A DNA stretch of 19,695 bases from Acidobacteriaceae bacterium. Lineage in GTDB: Bacteria > Acidobacteriota > Terriglobia > Terriglobales > Acidobacteriaceae. Shown here piece by piece: positions 1-7,000 of the stretch. The translations under genes and the position numbers were made by a program. Location of the stretch: the NCBI GenBank assembly GCA_030039895.1, contig JASHUR010000136.1, forward strand, positions 1 to 19,695. Reading direction: 5' to 3'. How positions within the stretch are numbered: position 1 is the stretch's first letter; each line of letters begins with the position of its first letter. The notes under the pieces were generated by a model. That model saw nothing but the letters and a program-made list of their open reading frames with translations, was not told the origin of the DNA and did not search any database.

Positions 1-1555
1 TACCCACTAGTCCCTTGCCCGGAACCGCGCGTACGTCCGCCGCACTGCTCGTTGCAACGCCTCGCGAGGCTGCATACTCCATCACCGCGCGGGCCAGCGG
101 ATGCTCCGACCGCTGCTCAAGAGAAGCAGCCAACCCAATCAGCTTCGCCTCATCGATCCCGACTGCCCGCACTGCCGCAATCTCAGGCTTCCCTTGCGTG
201 AGCGTTCCCGTCTTGTCCAGCACAATCGTGTCCACGCGCGCCAGCCGCTCCACGCTCTCGCCGCCCTTGAACAGAACCCCTAACTGCGCAGCTCGCCCGA
301 TGGTCATAGTCAACGCTGCCGGAACCGCCAGCCCCATCGCGCACGGACAAGCAATGACCAGCACAGCGACCGCAATCGCAAAAGCGCGGCCTGTGCCATC
401 GGCATGCCCCGCAACCACCCAGATCAAAAACGTCAGTGCCGCCAGCCCCAACACTGCGGGTACAAAAACAGCGCTCACCCGGTCGGCAAGCTGCTGCATC
501 GGGGCCTTGGACGATTGCGCTTCCTCCATCAGCCGCAACATCTGCCCCAGCACGCTGTCCGCGCCGATTGACGTGGCCCGGTACTCCAGCGCACCGTCGT
601 AGTTCAGCGATCCGCCAATCATCCGGTCGCCAGCCGCGCGCGCCACCGGGACCGACTCACCCGTGATCAGCGACTCATCCACGCTGCTGGCTCCTGCCAG
701 AACCACTCCATCAACCGGAATCCGTTCTCCGGGCCGCACCACCACCACCTCGCCCGGAACCAGCGACGCCACAGGAACCTCAACCTCTTTACCGTCTCTG
801 AGCACACGCGCCGACTGCGGTTGCAACTCAGCAAAGCTGTGCAGTGCGTCGAGTGTTCGACGCTTGGCGCGCGCATCCAGCCAGTTGCCGATCAGCAAAA
901 ATCCCAGAATCAGCAGGACCGAATCGTAGTAAACATCCTCCTGCAGCCCATGCTCCAGAAAGAACGACGGAAACACCGTAGCCGCAGCCGAGTAAACAAA
1001 TGCGGCGCCCGTGCCCAGCGCCACCAGCGTGTTCATGTTGGTAGAGCGGTGAATCGCCGCCTGCCATGCCCGCTCAAAAATCGCTCCGCCCGCCCAGATC
1101 ATCCCGGCCAGGGTAATCACCAGCATCGCGTACTTCAGTTCGGTAGCTGGAATGTGATAGACCCACGGCGCCAGCCGCGCGAGGACGCGATCAGGAAATC
1201 CGGGCTCGCCATGCATCGACAGCGGCATGGAAAGCACCATCACCACCACGCCGCCTACAATCGCGGCAAAGGCACGTGCCCTCAGTGCCCGTTCGCGCCG
1301 CCTGCGCTCTTCGTCTGTCTCTTCTTTCTCGGCCAGCGATGCGTCATACCCGGCCTCGCGCACTGCCTCAAACAGCGACTCCAGCTTCGCAATCGACGGC
1401 TCATAGACAACGCGGGCCGAATGCGTCATCAGATTCACGCTCGCGCTGGCTACTCCCGGAGTCTCGCGCAGTGCCCGCTCCACATGCGCTTGGCAGGCGG
1501 CACACGTCATCCCCTGCACTCCCAGCCTGACTGCCTGCGTGCTGCCCTCTTTCAA
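1..1555 (-). CDS. copA: Copper-translocating P1B-type ATPase (CopA-like), C-terminus cut by window edge
   Basis: ATP-driven export of Cu(I) across the inner membrane. The reading frame is open from a TTG at 1555 to the left edge (about 518 residues; the ATP-binding end is outside the window). Visible in order: an N-terminal heavy-metal domain with GMTCAAC (Cys18, Cys21), a basic linker, membrane segments from about residue 96, the actuator TGES (298-301), the metal-binding CPC in the membrane (403-405), the phosphorylation motif DKTGTLT (Asp447) and the SEHPL motif (His485). CPC plus SEHP is the P1B-1 (copper/silver) pattern. The TTG start is chosen because AGGAG lies 5 nt upstream and the HMA domain begins right after it; the frame stays open further upstream. 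It starts 8 nt after the copper-chaperone gene and is the last visible gene of the kinase-regulator-chaperone-ATPase operon. Silver as an additional substrate cannot be excluded. Confidence 0.95.
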   Translation of the reverse strand, partial: MKEGSTQAVRLGVQGMTCAACQAHVERALRETPGVASASVNLMTHSARVVYEPSIAKLESLFEAVREAGYDASLAEKEETDEERRRRERALRARAFAAIVGGVVVMVLSMPLSMHGEPGFPDRVLARLAPWVYHIPATELKYAMLVITLAGMIWAGGAIFERAWQAAIHRSTNMNTLVALGTGAAFVYSAAATVFPSFFLEHGLQEDVYYDSVLLILGFLLIGNWLDARAKRRTLDALHSFAELQPQSARVLRDGKEVEVPVASLVPGEVVVVRPGERIPVDGVVLAGASSVDESLITGESVPVARAAGDRMIGGSLNYDGALEYRATSIGADSVLGQMLRLMEEAQSSKAPMQQLADRVSAVFVPAVLGLAALTFLIWVVAGHADGTGRAFAIAVAVLVIACPCAMGLAVPAALTMTIGRAAQLGVLFKGGESVERLARVDTIVLDKTGTLTQGKPEIAAVRAVGIDEAKLIGLAASLEQRSEHPLARAVMEYAASRGVATSSAADVRAVPGKGLVG

Positions 1556-1563
1556 TTGCGCTC

Positions 1564-1761
1564 CTATGCGTTCACGTGGGCGGTGTACCCAGCCTTGGCC
1601 AGAGCGGCCAAGGCCTGCGCGGCGTCGTCGGCCTTCAGGCGGGCCGTTCCCACGCTGACCTCAAGCACTTCGGCTCCCGGAACGCGCTCCAGTGCCTGGG
1701 TCACTCGCCTTACGCAGGACCCGCAGTGCATACCGTCAATACTCAGTTTGATTTCGCTCAT
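1564..1761 (-). CDS. copZ: Small HMA-domain protein, copper chaperone CopZ-like
   Basis: A 65-residue protein consisting of one heavy-metal-associated (ferredoxin-like) domain with the metal motif GMHCGSC (Cys13 and Cys16). Proteins of this family bind Cu(I) and pass it to the CopA ATPase in the cytoplasm; the copA gene begins 8 nt downstream. The length matches typical CopZ (about 65-70 residues) with the ATG at 1761. A longer version starting at the ATG at 1836, which overlaps the stop of the response regulator as ATGA, is also open and would add 25 residues without resemblance to the family; that overlap could serve translational coupling. The ribosome site for the short start is poor (GAGG about 14 nt upstream), so the start is not settled. 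It may have arisen from or exchange with the N-terminal HMA domain of copA. Confidence 0.88.
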   Translation of the reverse strand: MSEIKLSIDGMHCGSCVRRVTQALERVPGAEVLEVSVGTARLKADDAAQALAALAKAGYTAHVNA

Positions 1762-1832
1762 GGATATAAAAATGACCTCACTTATGACCCAGTAGTTATC
1801 GATGCTCTTCGCCTGCGGTTCGATGCAGACCG

Positions 1833-2570
1833 TCATTCACCTAACGGGACGAAGCTGTAGCCAATGCCGCGAACCGTCCGCAAATAGCGCGGCTCTGAGG
1901 GCTCATCTTCAATATATCTTCGTAGCCGCACAATAAAGTTGTCGATCGCGCGCGTGTCCGTGTCTTCACGCAGCCTCCACACCTGCTCCAGCAACTCCTT
2001 GCGCGACACCGACCGTCCCTGGTTTCGCACCAGGTAGCGCAGCAAGTCCGCCTCCATCAACGTCAGATGAATCTCCTTGCCCTGCGACTCCAGCCGCAGG
2101 TTCTCAAAGTCGATCTTCCGCCCGGCAAATTCAAAGTACGGTAGCCCATCGCCTCCTCCGCTCGCGCTCCGGTCCACTGCGGAATGCCACTTCATCCGGC
2201 GCAGCAGTCCATTCAGCCGCGCAAGCAGAATCGACAAATCAAACGGCTTCGGCAAATAGTCGTCAGCCCCGGCGGTAAAACCCTGCAACACGTCCTCCGG
2301 TCGGCCTCGAGCCGTCAACATCATCAGCGGAACATAATTTTGTGCCTGCCGCAGCTCCTCTGCTACTTCAAAGCCGCTCTTGCCCGGCAGCATTACATCC
2401 AGCAGCACCGCATCAAATCGCTCGCGCTCCAGCAGCGCCAGCGCCTGCTCGCCGTCGTTTGCAAGCGTAACCTCATACCCCTCGGCCCGCAGATTAAACA
2501 ACAGTCCCTGCGCCAGGTGCGCTTCGTCCTCTACAACCAGGACCCGCGCCGTTACTCGCGCCGCGCTCAT
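1833..2570 (-). CDS. OmpR/PhoB-family response regulator
   Basis: A 245-residue DNA-binding response regulator. The receiver domain (about 8-125) has the acidic pair Glu14/Asp15, the phosphoacceptor Asp58 in VLLDVMLPG, Thr86 and Lys108 in the KPF motif. The C-terminal winged helix (about 150-240) has the OmpR-family pattern, ending with YLRTVRGIGYSF. The gene overlaps the upstream kinase by 4 bp (ATGA) and has AGGAGG 4 nt before its ATG, so the two are translated as a pair. Being followed directly by copZ and copA, it most likely controls copper (or silver) export, as CusR/CopR-type regulators do; the sequence does not show the signal itself. No specific operator for it could be identified inside the operon; a tandem repeat of the right geometry lies upstream of the neighbouring desaturase at 4608-4624. 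Confidence 0.95.
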   Translation of the reverse strand: MSAARVTARVLVVEDEAHLAQGLLFNLRAEGYEVTLANDGEQALALLERERFDAVLLDVMLPGKSGFEVAEELRQAQNYVPLMMLTARGRPEDVLQGFTAGADDYLPKPFDLSILLARLNGLLRRMKWHSAVDRSASGGGDGLPYFEFAGRKIDFENLRLESQGKEIHLTLMEADLLRYLVRNQGRSVSRKELLEQVWRLREDTDTRAIDNFIVRLRRYIEDEPSEPRYLRTVRGIGYSFVPLGE

Positions 2571-3508
2571 ATCGCCTCCTGCATGGCCGGCGATTTCTCC
2601 TTGCTCTCAATCAGGCGCGGCAGTTGCACCGTCACCGTCGCGCCCTTGCCTTCGCCGGGGCTCGTGGCAAAGGCGTCGCCCCCATGCTGCCGTGCGATGG
2701 TGCGCACCAGGAAGAGCCCGAGCCCGGTTCCCTTCGTGCGCAGCACATTGCGCGCCGGCACCCGATAAAAACGGTTGAAGATCCGCTTCAGATGCGCCGC
2801 CGGAATCCCGATCCCGCGGTCCGTCACGCTCAGGATCACCCAGGCGTCCCCCTCCAGCGTCAGACGCACCTGAATCTCAACTCCGTTCGGCGAATACTTC
2901 ACGGCATTGTTCAATAAGTTTGTAACCACGGTCTGCAAGTCCTCGTGGTCGCCGCGTACAATCACCGGTTGATCGGCGGGAGGCTCCTCAAGACTGAGGT
3001 TTTCATCCGTCAGGTGGTGCAGCGTCCTCGTTCGATACATTGCTGCCGTGACAATCTCTCGTATGTCCACCGGCGTGCGAACCGTCTTCCGTGACCGCTG
3101 CCCGAGTTCGCCGGCCTTCAGCACCTGCTCCACCGTCGCCAGAAGCCGGTCACTATCGTTCAGCATTATGCCGTAGAACTCCTGCCGTTTCTCCTCGCTC
3201 AGCTCACGACGCTCCAGCGTCTCCAGATAAAGTCGAATCGAGGTGATCGGTGTCTTCAGCTCGTGCGTCACTGCGTTGATAAAGCTGTCGTGCCGCTCGT
3301 TCCGCCGCACCTCGCGCACCAGAAAGATCGTGTTCAGTACCACTCCGGCAATCAGCAGCAAAAAGAATGGAATGCCGATCAGCATCGGCATGAGCCGCCG
3401 CCAGTTCAGGATGATCCAGCCGACGTTGAGAACGACAGCCACGCCCACCATGCAGATACCCAGCACGGTGAACAGCACCAGCTTCCGCCTTCGGCCCCTC
3501 ACTCGCAT
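2567..3508 (-). CDS. Membrane sensor histidine kinase with minimal extracytoplasmic loop
   Basis: A 313-residue histidine kinase and the cognate partner of the overlapping response regulator. Two membrane segments (about 10-34 and 39-63) are joined by a polar loop of only about five residues, so there is no periplasmic sensor domain and no clear HAMP. The HisKA domain carries the phosphorylated His82 in AVTHELKTPI; the ATPase domain shows the N box (NLLNNAVKYS, about 197-206), G1 DRGIGI (230-235), F box FNRFYR (244-249) and G2 GTGLGL (260-265). All catalytic motifs are intact. The arrangement is that of intramembrane-sensing kinases, which read membrane state or a membrane partner rather than a soluble periplasmic ligand. 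Start ATG at 3508 is the only one that keeps both membrane segments; it lies only about 3-14 nt behind the U-tract of a terminator hairpin, leaving little room for its own leader. Confidence 0.93.
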   Translation of the reverse strand: MRVRGRRRKLVLFTVLGICMVGVAVVLNVGWIILNWRRLMPMLIGIPFFLLLIAGVVLNTIFLVREVRRNERHDSFINAVTHELKTPITSIRLYLETLERRELSEEKRQEFYGIMLNDSDRLLATVEQVLKAGELGQRSRKTVRTPVDIREIVTAAMYRTRTLHHLTDENLSLEEPPADQPVIVRGDHEDLQTVVTNLLNNAVKYSPNGVEIQVRLTLEGDAWVILSVTDRGIGIPAAHLKRIFNRFYRVPARNVLRTKGTGLGLFLVRTIARQHGGDAFATSPGEGKGATVTVQLPRLIESKEKSPAMQEAI

Positions 3509-3510
3509 AG

Positions 3511-3550
3511 CTCAAACAAAAACGCCTGCCACAATGTTACCGGGCAGGCG
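3511..3550 (-). terminator. Intrinsic terminator behind the desaturase gene
   Basis: On the minus strand an 8-bp GC-rich stem (arms 3543-3550 and 3523-3530, CGCCTGCC pairing with GGCAGGCG) closes a 12-nt loop and is followed by TTTTTGTTT. It lies about 40 bp behind the desaturase stop codon and ends at the door of the histidine kinase gene. Confidence 0.8.
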
Positions 3551-3590
3551 CTCGATTTGCTTGGATCGAATACTTTTGGATGACCAGTCC

Positions 3591-4532
3591 CTACGCCACT
3601 CCCGCAGGCTTGGGGTTCAGCTTGTCGTACTGCGCAACCTTGATGTCCCACGCCAGCCCCAGCTTTTCAAGCAGTTTAATGCCAAGGTAGTTCTGGTCAA
3701 ACTCATACCAGGCGAGGCCGTGTCTGGCGGATACAGGGTGCGCGTGGTGGTTGTTGTGCCATCCCTCACCGCCCGTCAGCAGCGCCACCCACCAGCTGTT
3801 GCGCGAGTTGTCCTTGGTGTGAAAGCGCCGCGATCCCCACATGTGCGTAGCCGAGTTCACCAGCCAGGTCGCGTGCAGCCCCAGCGTCACCCTCAGGAAG
3901 ATGCCCCACATCACGCATGGCCACCCGCCAATCGCCAGTAGCGCAAGGCCTACGACCACCATCGGCACCCAGTGATACTTGCTCAGCCAGACATAAAACT
4001 TGTCCCGCGCCAGGTCTGGAGCGTACCGCGCCAGCATCGCCGTCTCCGAATGCATCGAGACGCCGCTCAGGATCCAACCGATATGGGCCCACCACCCGCC
4101 TTCGTTGGGCGTATGTGGGTCGCCGTCGTGATCGGAGAGTTGGTGATGCACCCGGTGCGTTGCCACCCAGAAGATCGGCCCGCCCTCGAGTGACAGAGTC
4201 GCTCCCACAGCCATCACGTACTCCACCCACTTCGGCGTCTTGTATCCCCGGTGCGTCAGCAGCCGGTGGTAGCACATGCCAATGCCGACATTCGAGGCGT
4301 ACACCCACAGCACTGCGGTGCAGATCAGCGCCTTCCAGGAAAACATGAACAGCGCGGCCACGGCGCCGATATGGAACAGCACCATGAAAATTACCGTCAC
4401 TATGCTCAGAGTGCCGCTCTGCGCGGCCCGTCCCAGCTTGGGAATATTGGGCTCGTTCCTTGCGTGGACTGACTCACCCGCAACAGAAGGGGTGATATGA
4501 GGGAGGCTTTCCTGAATCGTTTCTACTGGCAT
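3591..4532 (-). CDS. Membrane acyl-lipid/acyl-CoA delta-9-type fatty acid desaturase
   Basis: A 313-residue integral membrane di-iron enzyme that introduces a double bond into fatty acyl chains and thereby adjusts membrane fluidity. The three histidine boxes of the stearoyl-CoA desaturase family are all present: HRLLTH (89-94), HRVHH (126-130) and HNNHH (259-263), plus NSATH (226-230), which supplies another metal-contact position in that family. Hydrophobic stretches at about 43-65, 68-88, 105-125 and 188-214 fit the usual four-helix layout. The first 40 residues are polar and variable. The start at 4532 has only a weak ribosome site (GGAG about 13 nt upstream). It is a single gene with its own terminator. 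A tandem TGTAAG repeat 76 bp upstream may be its control site. Whether the acyl donor is CoA-, ACP- or lipid-bound cannot be told from sequence. Confidence 0.93.
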   Translation of the reverse strand: MPVETIQESLPHITPSVAGESVHARNEPNIPKLGRAAQSGTLSIVTVIFMVLFHIGAVAALFMFSWKALICTAVLWVYASNVGIGMCYHRLLTHRGYKTPKWVEYVMAVGATLSLEGGPIFWVATHRVHHQLSDHDGDPHTPNEGGWWAHIGWILSGVSMHSETAMLARYAPDLARDKFYVWLSKYHWVPMVVVGLALLAIGGWPCVMWGIFLRVTLGLHATWLVNSATHMWGSRRFHTKDNSRNSWWVALLTGGEGWHNNHHAHPVSARHGLAWYEFDQNYLGIKLLEKLGLAWDIKVAQYDKLNPKPAGVA

Positions 4533-4607
4533 GAATCCGCTTACTCTCCGGTGTCCGAACTATGGGTGGTCTACCTTCTGACCGTATCAGTACGCGGAGA
4601 CACAGGA

Positions 4608-4624
4608 TGTAAGACTTTTGTAAG
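4608..4624. promoter_or_regulatory. Tandem TGTAAG repeat, possible OmpR-type regulator site
   Basis: TGTAAG occurs twice with a start-to-start distance of 11 bp (4608-4613 and 4619-4624), the geometry bound by OmpR/PhoB-family dimers. It lies 76 bp upstream of the desaturase start and just behind the PspC gene. The assignment to a regulator is inference. Confidence 0.4.
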
Positions 4625-4653
4625 GAGCAACAGAGGATCTACGAGACGAAAAC

Positions 4654-5022
4654 TCAGGCCCTGGAACTTCCCTGCGGCGGCCAGGCAGTCGGCTGCGGCA
4701 AGGACAATGGCTCCTCCGGCATCACAATCCAGAACACCACATACGCCACAAGCCCGATTCCGCCTCCGAAAATAGTCAGCAGGACGGTGACTACGCGCAC
4801 CCACACAACATCCCACCCGTAGCTGTTTGCCAGCCCCTGGCAAACCCCGGCAATCATGCGTCCCATTCTCGGACGAATGAGCCTGGTGGGCGGAGCATAC
4901 GCCACTCCTGGCTGCGCTGAATACTGTTGCGATTGGGGGGCGCTTACCGGCGTGCCGCAGACCGAGCAAAAGCGCGCCTCGTCATTCATTGCGTTGCCGC
5001 AGTTCTTGCATGAAATTGACAT
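4654..5022 (-). CDS. Zinc-ribbon plus PspC-domain membrane protein
   Basis: A 122-residue protein. Residues 1-25 form a zinc ribbon with two CxxC pairs (Cys5/Cys8 and Cys19/Cys22). Residues 49-103 are a PspC domain, with the typical RPRMGRMIAGVCQGLA start, the YGWDVVWVRV stretch and one membrane segment (about 75-101) ending in VMPEE. A Pro/Gln-rich linker separates the two. PspC domains belong to envelope-stress proteins; in enterobacteria PspC works with PspB on PspA, but no pspA or pspB gene lies here, so the role is only inferred to be membrane-related. The start is supported by AGAGGA 4 nt before ATG. It follows the TPR gene on the same strand after 93 bp, and a GTGTAC/GTACAC inverted repeat sits just before its ribosome site, suggesting separate control. 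Confidence 0.88.
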   Translation of the reverse strand: MSISCKNCGNAMNDEARFCSVCGTPVSAPQSQQYSAQPGVAYAPPTRLIRPRMGRMIAGVCQGLANSYGWDVVWVRVVTVLLTIFGGGIGLVAYVVFWIVMPEEPLSLPQPTAWPPQGSSRA

Positions 5023-5033
5023 AACGTCCTCTC

Positions 5034-5051
5034 GTGTACACCACAGTACAC
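5034..5051. promoter_or_regulatory. Inverted repeat GTGTAC-N6-GTACAC before the PspC gene
   Basis: A perfect 6+6 bp inverted repeat with a 6-bp centre ends 12 bp upstream of the PspC start codon, directly before its ribosome site. It is either an operator or a small hairpin in the leader. The binding factor is unknown. Confidence 0.4.
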
Positions 5052-5115
5052 CTTCTTCGAATGTACGAGCCAGCCTGCGAATTTGTTCCCTGCAAATGAC
5101 TGCGCTACGAAGGGG

Positions 5116-6366
5116 TCAATGGGCCCGGTACGGGCTGTCCATATACTTGCGCGCCAACTCACCCTGAGAGGTATTGGCGCCCTCCGCAACCACCGCTTGG
5201 AACTGCTGGCGCGCCTGATCATATTGATGCATCAGGTCGTAGACCTCGCCCGCGGCCAGCAGACAGCGGAGTTTGAGCTCCGGACTGGTGGTCGGCTGAA
5301 TAGCTCCCTGGCGAAAGGCCTGAACCGACTCCGGATAAAGGTGCTGCCCGCGCAGGGTGTCGCCAAGCCCGAAATAAGCCAGCTCCACGTGCGCCGAGGC
5401 AAAGTAGCCGGGACGTTTGGCGTCGCTGATCACCTGCCTGTAGAGGTCAATCGCCTTCATCCCTTCACCCGAATCCTTGGTAAGGTTCGCACGTTCCAGG
5501 CAGAACAGGAAGTCATGGGGATACTCGCTGACGAGCGATTCATTAATCGCCAAAGCCTGCTGATACTTCGCCTCGCGCCGCAGGAAAAGGGCCATCACCG
5601 TCCGCGCCTCCACGCTCGTAATCACGCCCCGGTCCGCCGCATCCTGCAGCGTCCTCAGCCCCTCCGCCTTCGAGCCGTGGATTCCGGCAATGCCAATCAG
5701 CAGCTTGAACGCAAACGGAAGCGATCCGACTACATACTGATACACACCCACTACCAGCTTGGCATCCACGTAGTTCGGGTCCAATTGCAAAGCCTTCTCG
5801 CTGTCGTTCTTCGCCCCAAGCGCCAGCTTCAGCGCTGACACAAAGCCGCGCTCCACCAACCCTACATATACGGCCTCCAGGCTTCTGCCCCACCCGCGCG
5901 CAAAAAGCGCGTTCACGTCATTCGGGTTCCGACTCAGCTCGGCATCTGCCTGATCAAAGACCTTCTGCGTCAGATCCCTTACTTCATCGCGCACCTTCGG
6001 GTCTTCGACGACTGTATGTTTTCCCGTCAGGAAGCCGTCATGCGCATAGAACGTCGTGTCCAGCAGATCCAGCCGGAACATCTCCTGAAAAATCGTGACA
6101 TACAGAATGTAGTCCGTTGCAATCGGATCGTTGGGATGGCTGGCCTGCACCCTCCGGAAAATCCCCAGCGCAGCCACGTAATTCATGTTGTAGAAGTAGG
6201 CAAAGCCCTCCCGGACCAGCGGATCGTGATTGAGCGGGTCGGTATCCACCTGCTGCGCGGGCGCACTCGGGACGGTAAGAACAACAAGAAGAACGAGAAG
6301 CAAAAGAACCATGAAGTTGCGAATTGCCGCAACTGGGGGGCGCAGGACAGGCTTCGTAAGTGACAT
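5116..6366 (-). CDS. Exported tetratricopeptide-repeat (TPR) protein
   Basis: With the ATG at 6366 the protein has 416 residues. It opens with a basic N-terminus, a strongly hydrophobic core (about 18-32) and APAQQ, a plausible signal peptidase I site near residue 37, so it is likely periplasmic. The rest is alpha-helical with TPR-like units: clear ones at about 49-80 (FAYFYN..NYVAALGIFR..SHPNDP), 187-200 (SEKALQLDPN), 250-284, 303-315, 325-356 and 366-396. TPR domains mediate protein contacts; no catalytic motif is seen and the partner is unknown. A longer frame reaches an ATG at 6414, but the extra 16 residues spoil the signal peptide. The ribosome site is weak with either start. It is divergent from the small gene at 6478, with 111 bp between them. 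Confidence 0.85.
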   Translation of the reverse strand: MSLTKPVLRPPVAAIRNFMVLLLLVLLVVLTVPSAPAQQVDTDPLNHDPLVREGFAYFYNMNYVAALGIFRRVQASHPNDPIATDYILYVTIFQEMFRLDLLDTTFYAHDGFLTGKHTVVEDPKVRDEVRDLTQKVFDQADAELSRNPNDVNALFARGWGRSLEAVYVGLVERGFVSALKLALGAKNDSEKALQLDPNYVDAKLVVGVYQYVVGSLPFAFKLLIGIAGIHGSKAEGLRTLQDAADRGVITSVEARTVMALFLRREAKYQQALAINESLVSEYPHDFLFCLERANLTKDSGEGMKAIDLYRQVISDAKRPGYFASAHVELAYFGLGDTLRGQHLYPESVQAFRQGAIQPTTSPELKLRCLLAAGEVYDLMHQYDQARQQFQAVVAEGANTSQGELARKYMDSPYRAH

Positions 6367-6477
6367 TCGGTTTATGAGGCTCTCGCGGGGACTGCAAAAA
6401 TAGACGCCCCACATCGCATTTTAGACTGGAAAAGCCCCTCGAAATGTCGCAGTATCTTGTTACCTTACAGATACACC

Positions 6478-6975
6478 ATGACCAGGAAGGAACTGATCCG
6501 CCTGCTGCTACTGCAGGCCCGCGCCAACGGCTTTGAGTTCCGGAAGTGGTATCAGAACCGGGTCAGCGCCGAATGGACGACGGCAGATGCCGCCATCGAG
6601 AACCTCTCGCATGGCGGGCGCTACTATGCCCTGCTGTTCTCACACCAGTTCGCCCGTAACTTCTGGAAGCCCGGACGGCGCATGCAGTTCGTCGTCCCCA
6701 CGCAGGAGTTCACCCGTGTCAACCGCCGTGGCGAGCAGATCACCGTGGTCAGAAAGGCCTACACGCGCCGCACCATGCGCGGCAATGCCTGGGAGTACCA
6801 CCTGCGCGAAATGGCCGCGACCGAGGAGCCCCTGCTGTATATCCGGCGTTTTCTGGTGACCGAAGAAGAGCTGGAGGCCCAGCGCTCCGGCGAGGCACAG
6901 AATCTGGACGAAGACCCCGAGCCGCAACCTGAGCCTGATTCGTCACAGGATTCGCTCCCCGAGCCGAAGAGTTAA
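6478..6975 (+). CDS. Uncharacterised 165-residue protein
   Basis: I do not recognise a family. With ATG at 6478 the protein has 165 residues; a TTG at 6457 would add seven. Residues 1-15 form a basic-hydrophobic helix (MTRKELIRLLLLQAR), the middle (20-125) is rich in Arg and aromatic residues (FRKWYQNR, GGRYYALLFSHQFARNFW, AYTRRTMRGNAWEYHLREM), and the last 35 residues are acidic and Pro/Gln/Ser-rich, probably disordered. There is no signal peptide, membrane segment or cysteine motif, so it is likely cytoplasmic; the basic surface could bind nucleic acid, but that is a guess. Codon use has the strong third-position GC of the neighbours, supporting a real gene. No Shine-Dalgarno sequence precedes the ATG; it may be leaderless. 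It converges on thiD with 25 bp between the stop codons. Confidence 0.75.
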   Translation: MTRKELIRLLLLQARANGFEFRKWYQNRVSAEWTTADAAIENLSHGGRYYALLFSHQFARNFWKPGRRMQFVVPTQEFTRVNRRGEQITVVRKAYTRRTMRGNAWEYHLREMAATEEPLLYIRRFLVTEEELEAQRSGEAQNLDEDPEPQPEPDSSQDSLPEPKS

Positions 6976-7000
6976 CGCAACCTCTCAAGAGCTATAGAAC

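Noticed and set aside
15..602. Long plus-strand frame (195 codons) near the left edge
   Set aside because: It is antisense to copA, whose motifs are all intact on the minus strand; Ala/Ser/Thr/Pro-rich composition is typical of shadow frames in GC-rich DNA.
821..1795. 324-codon plus-strand frame
   Set aside because: It covers copA and copZ in antisense, is rich in His/Arg/Gln and has no domain pattern.
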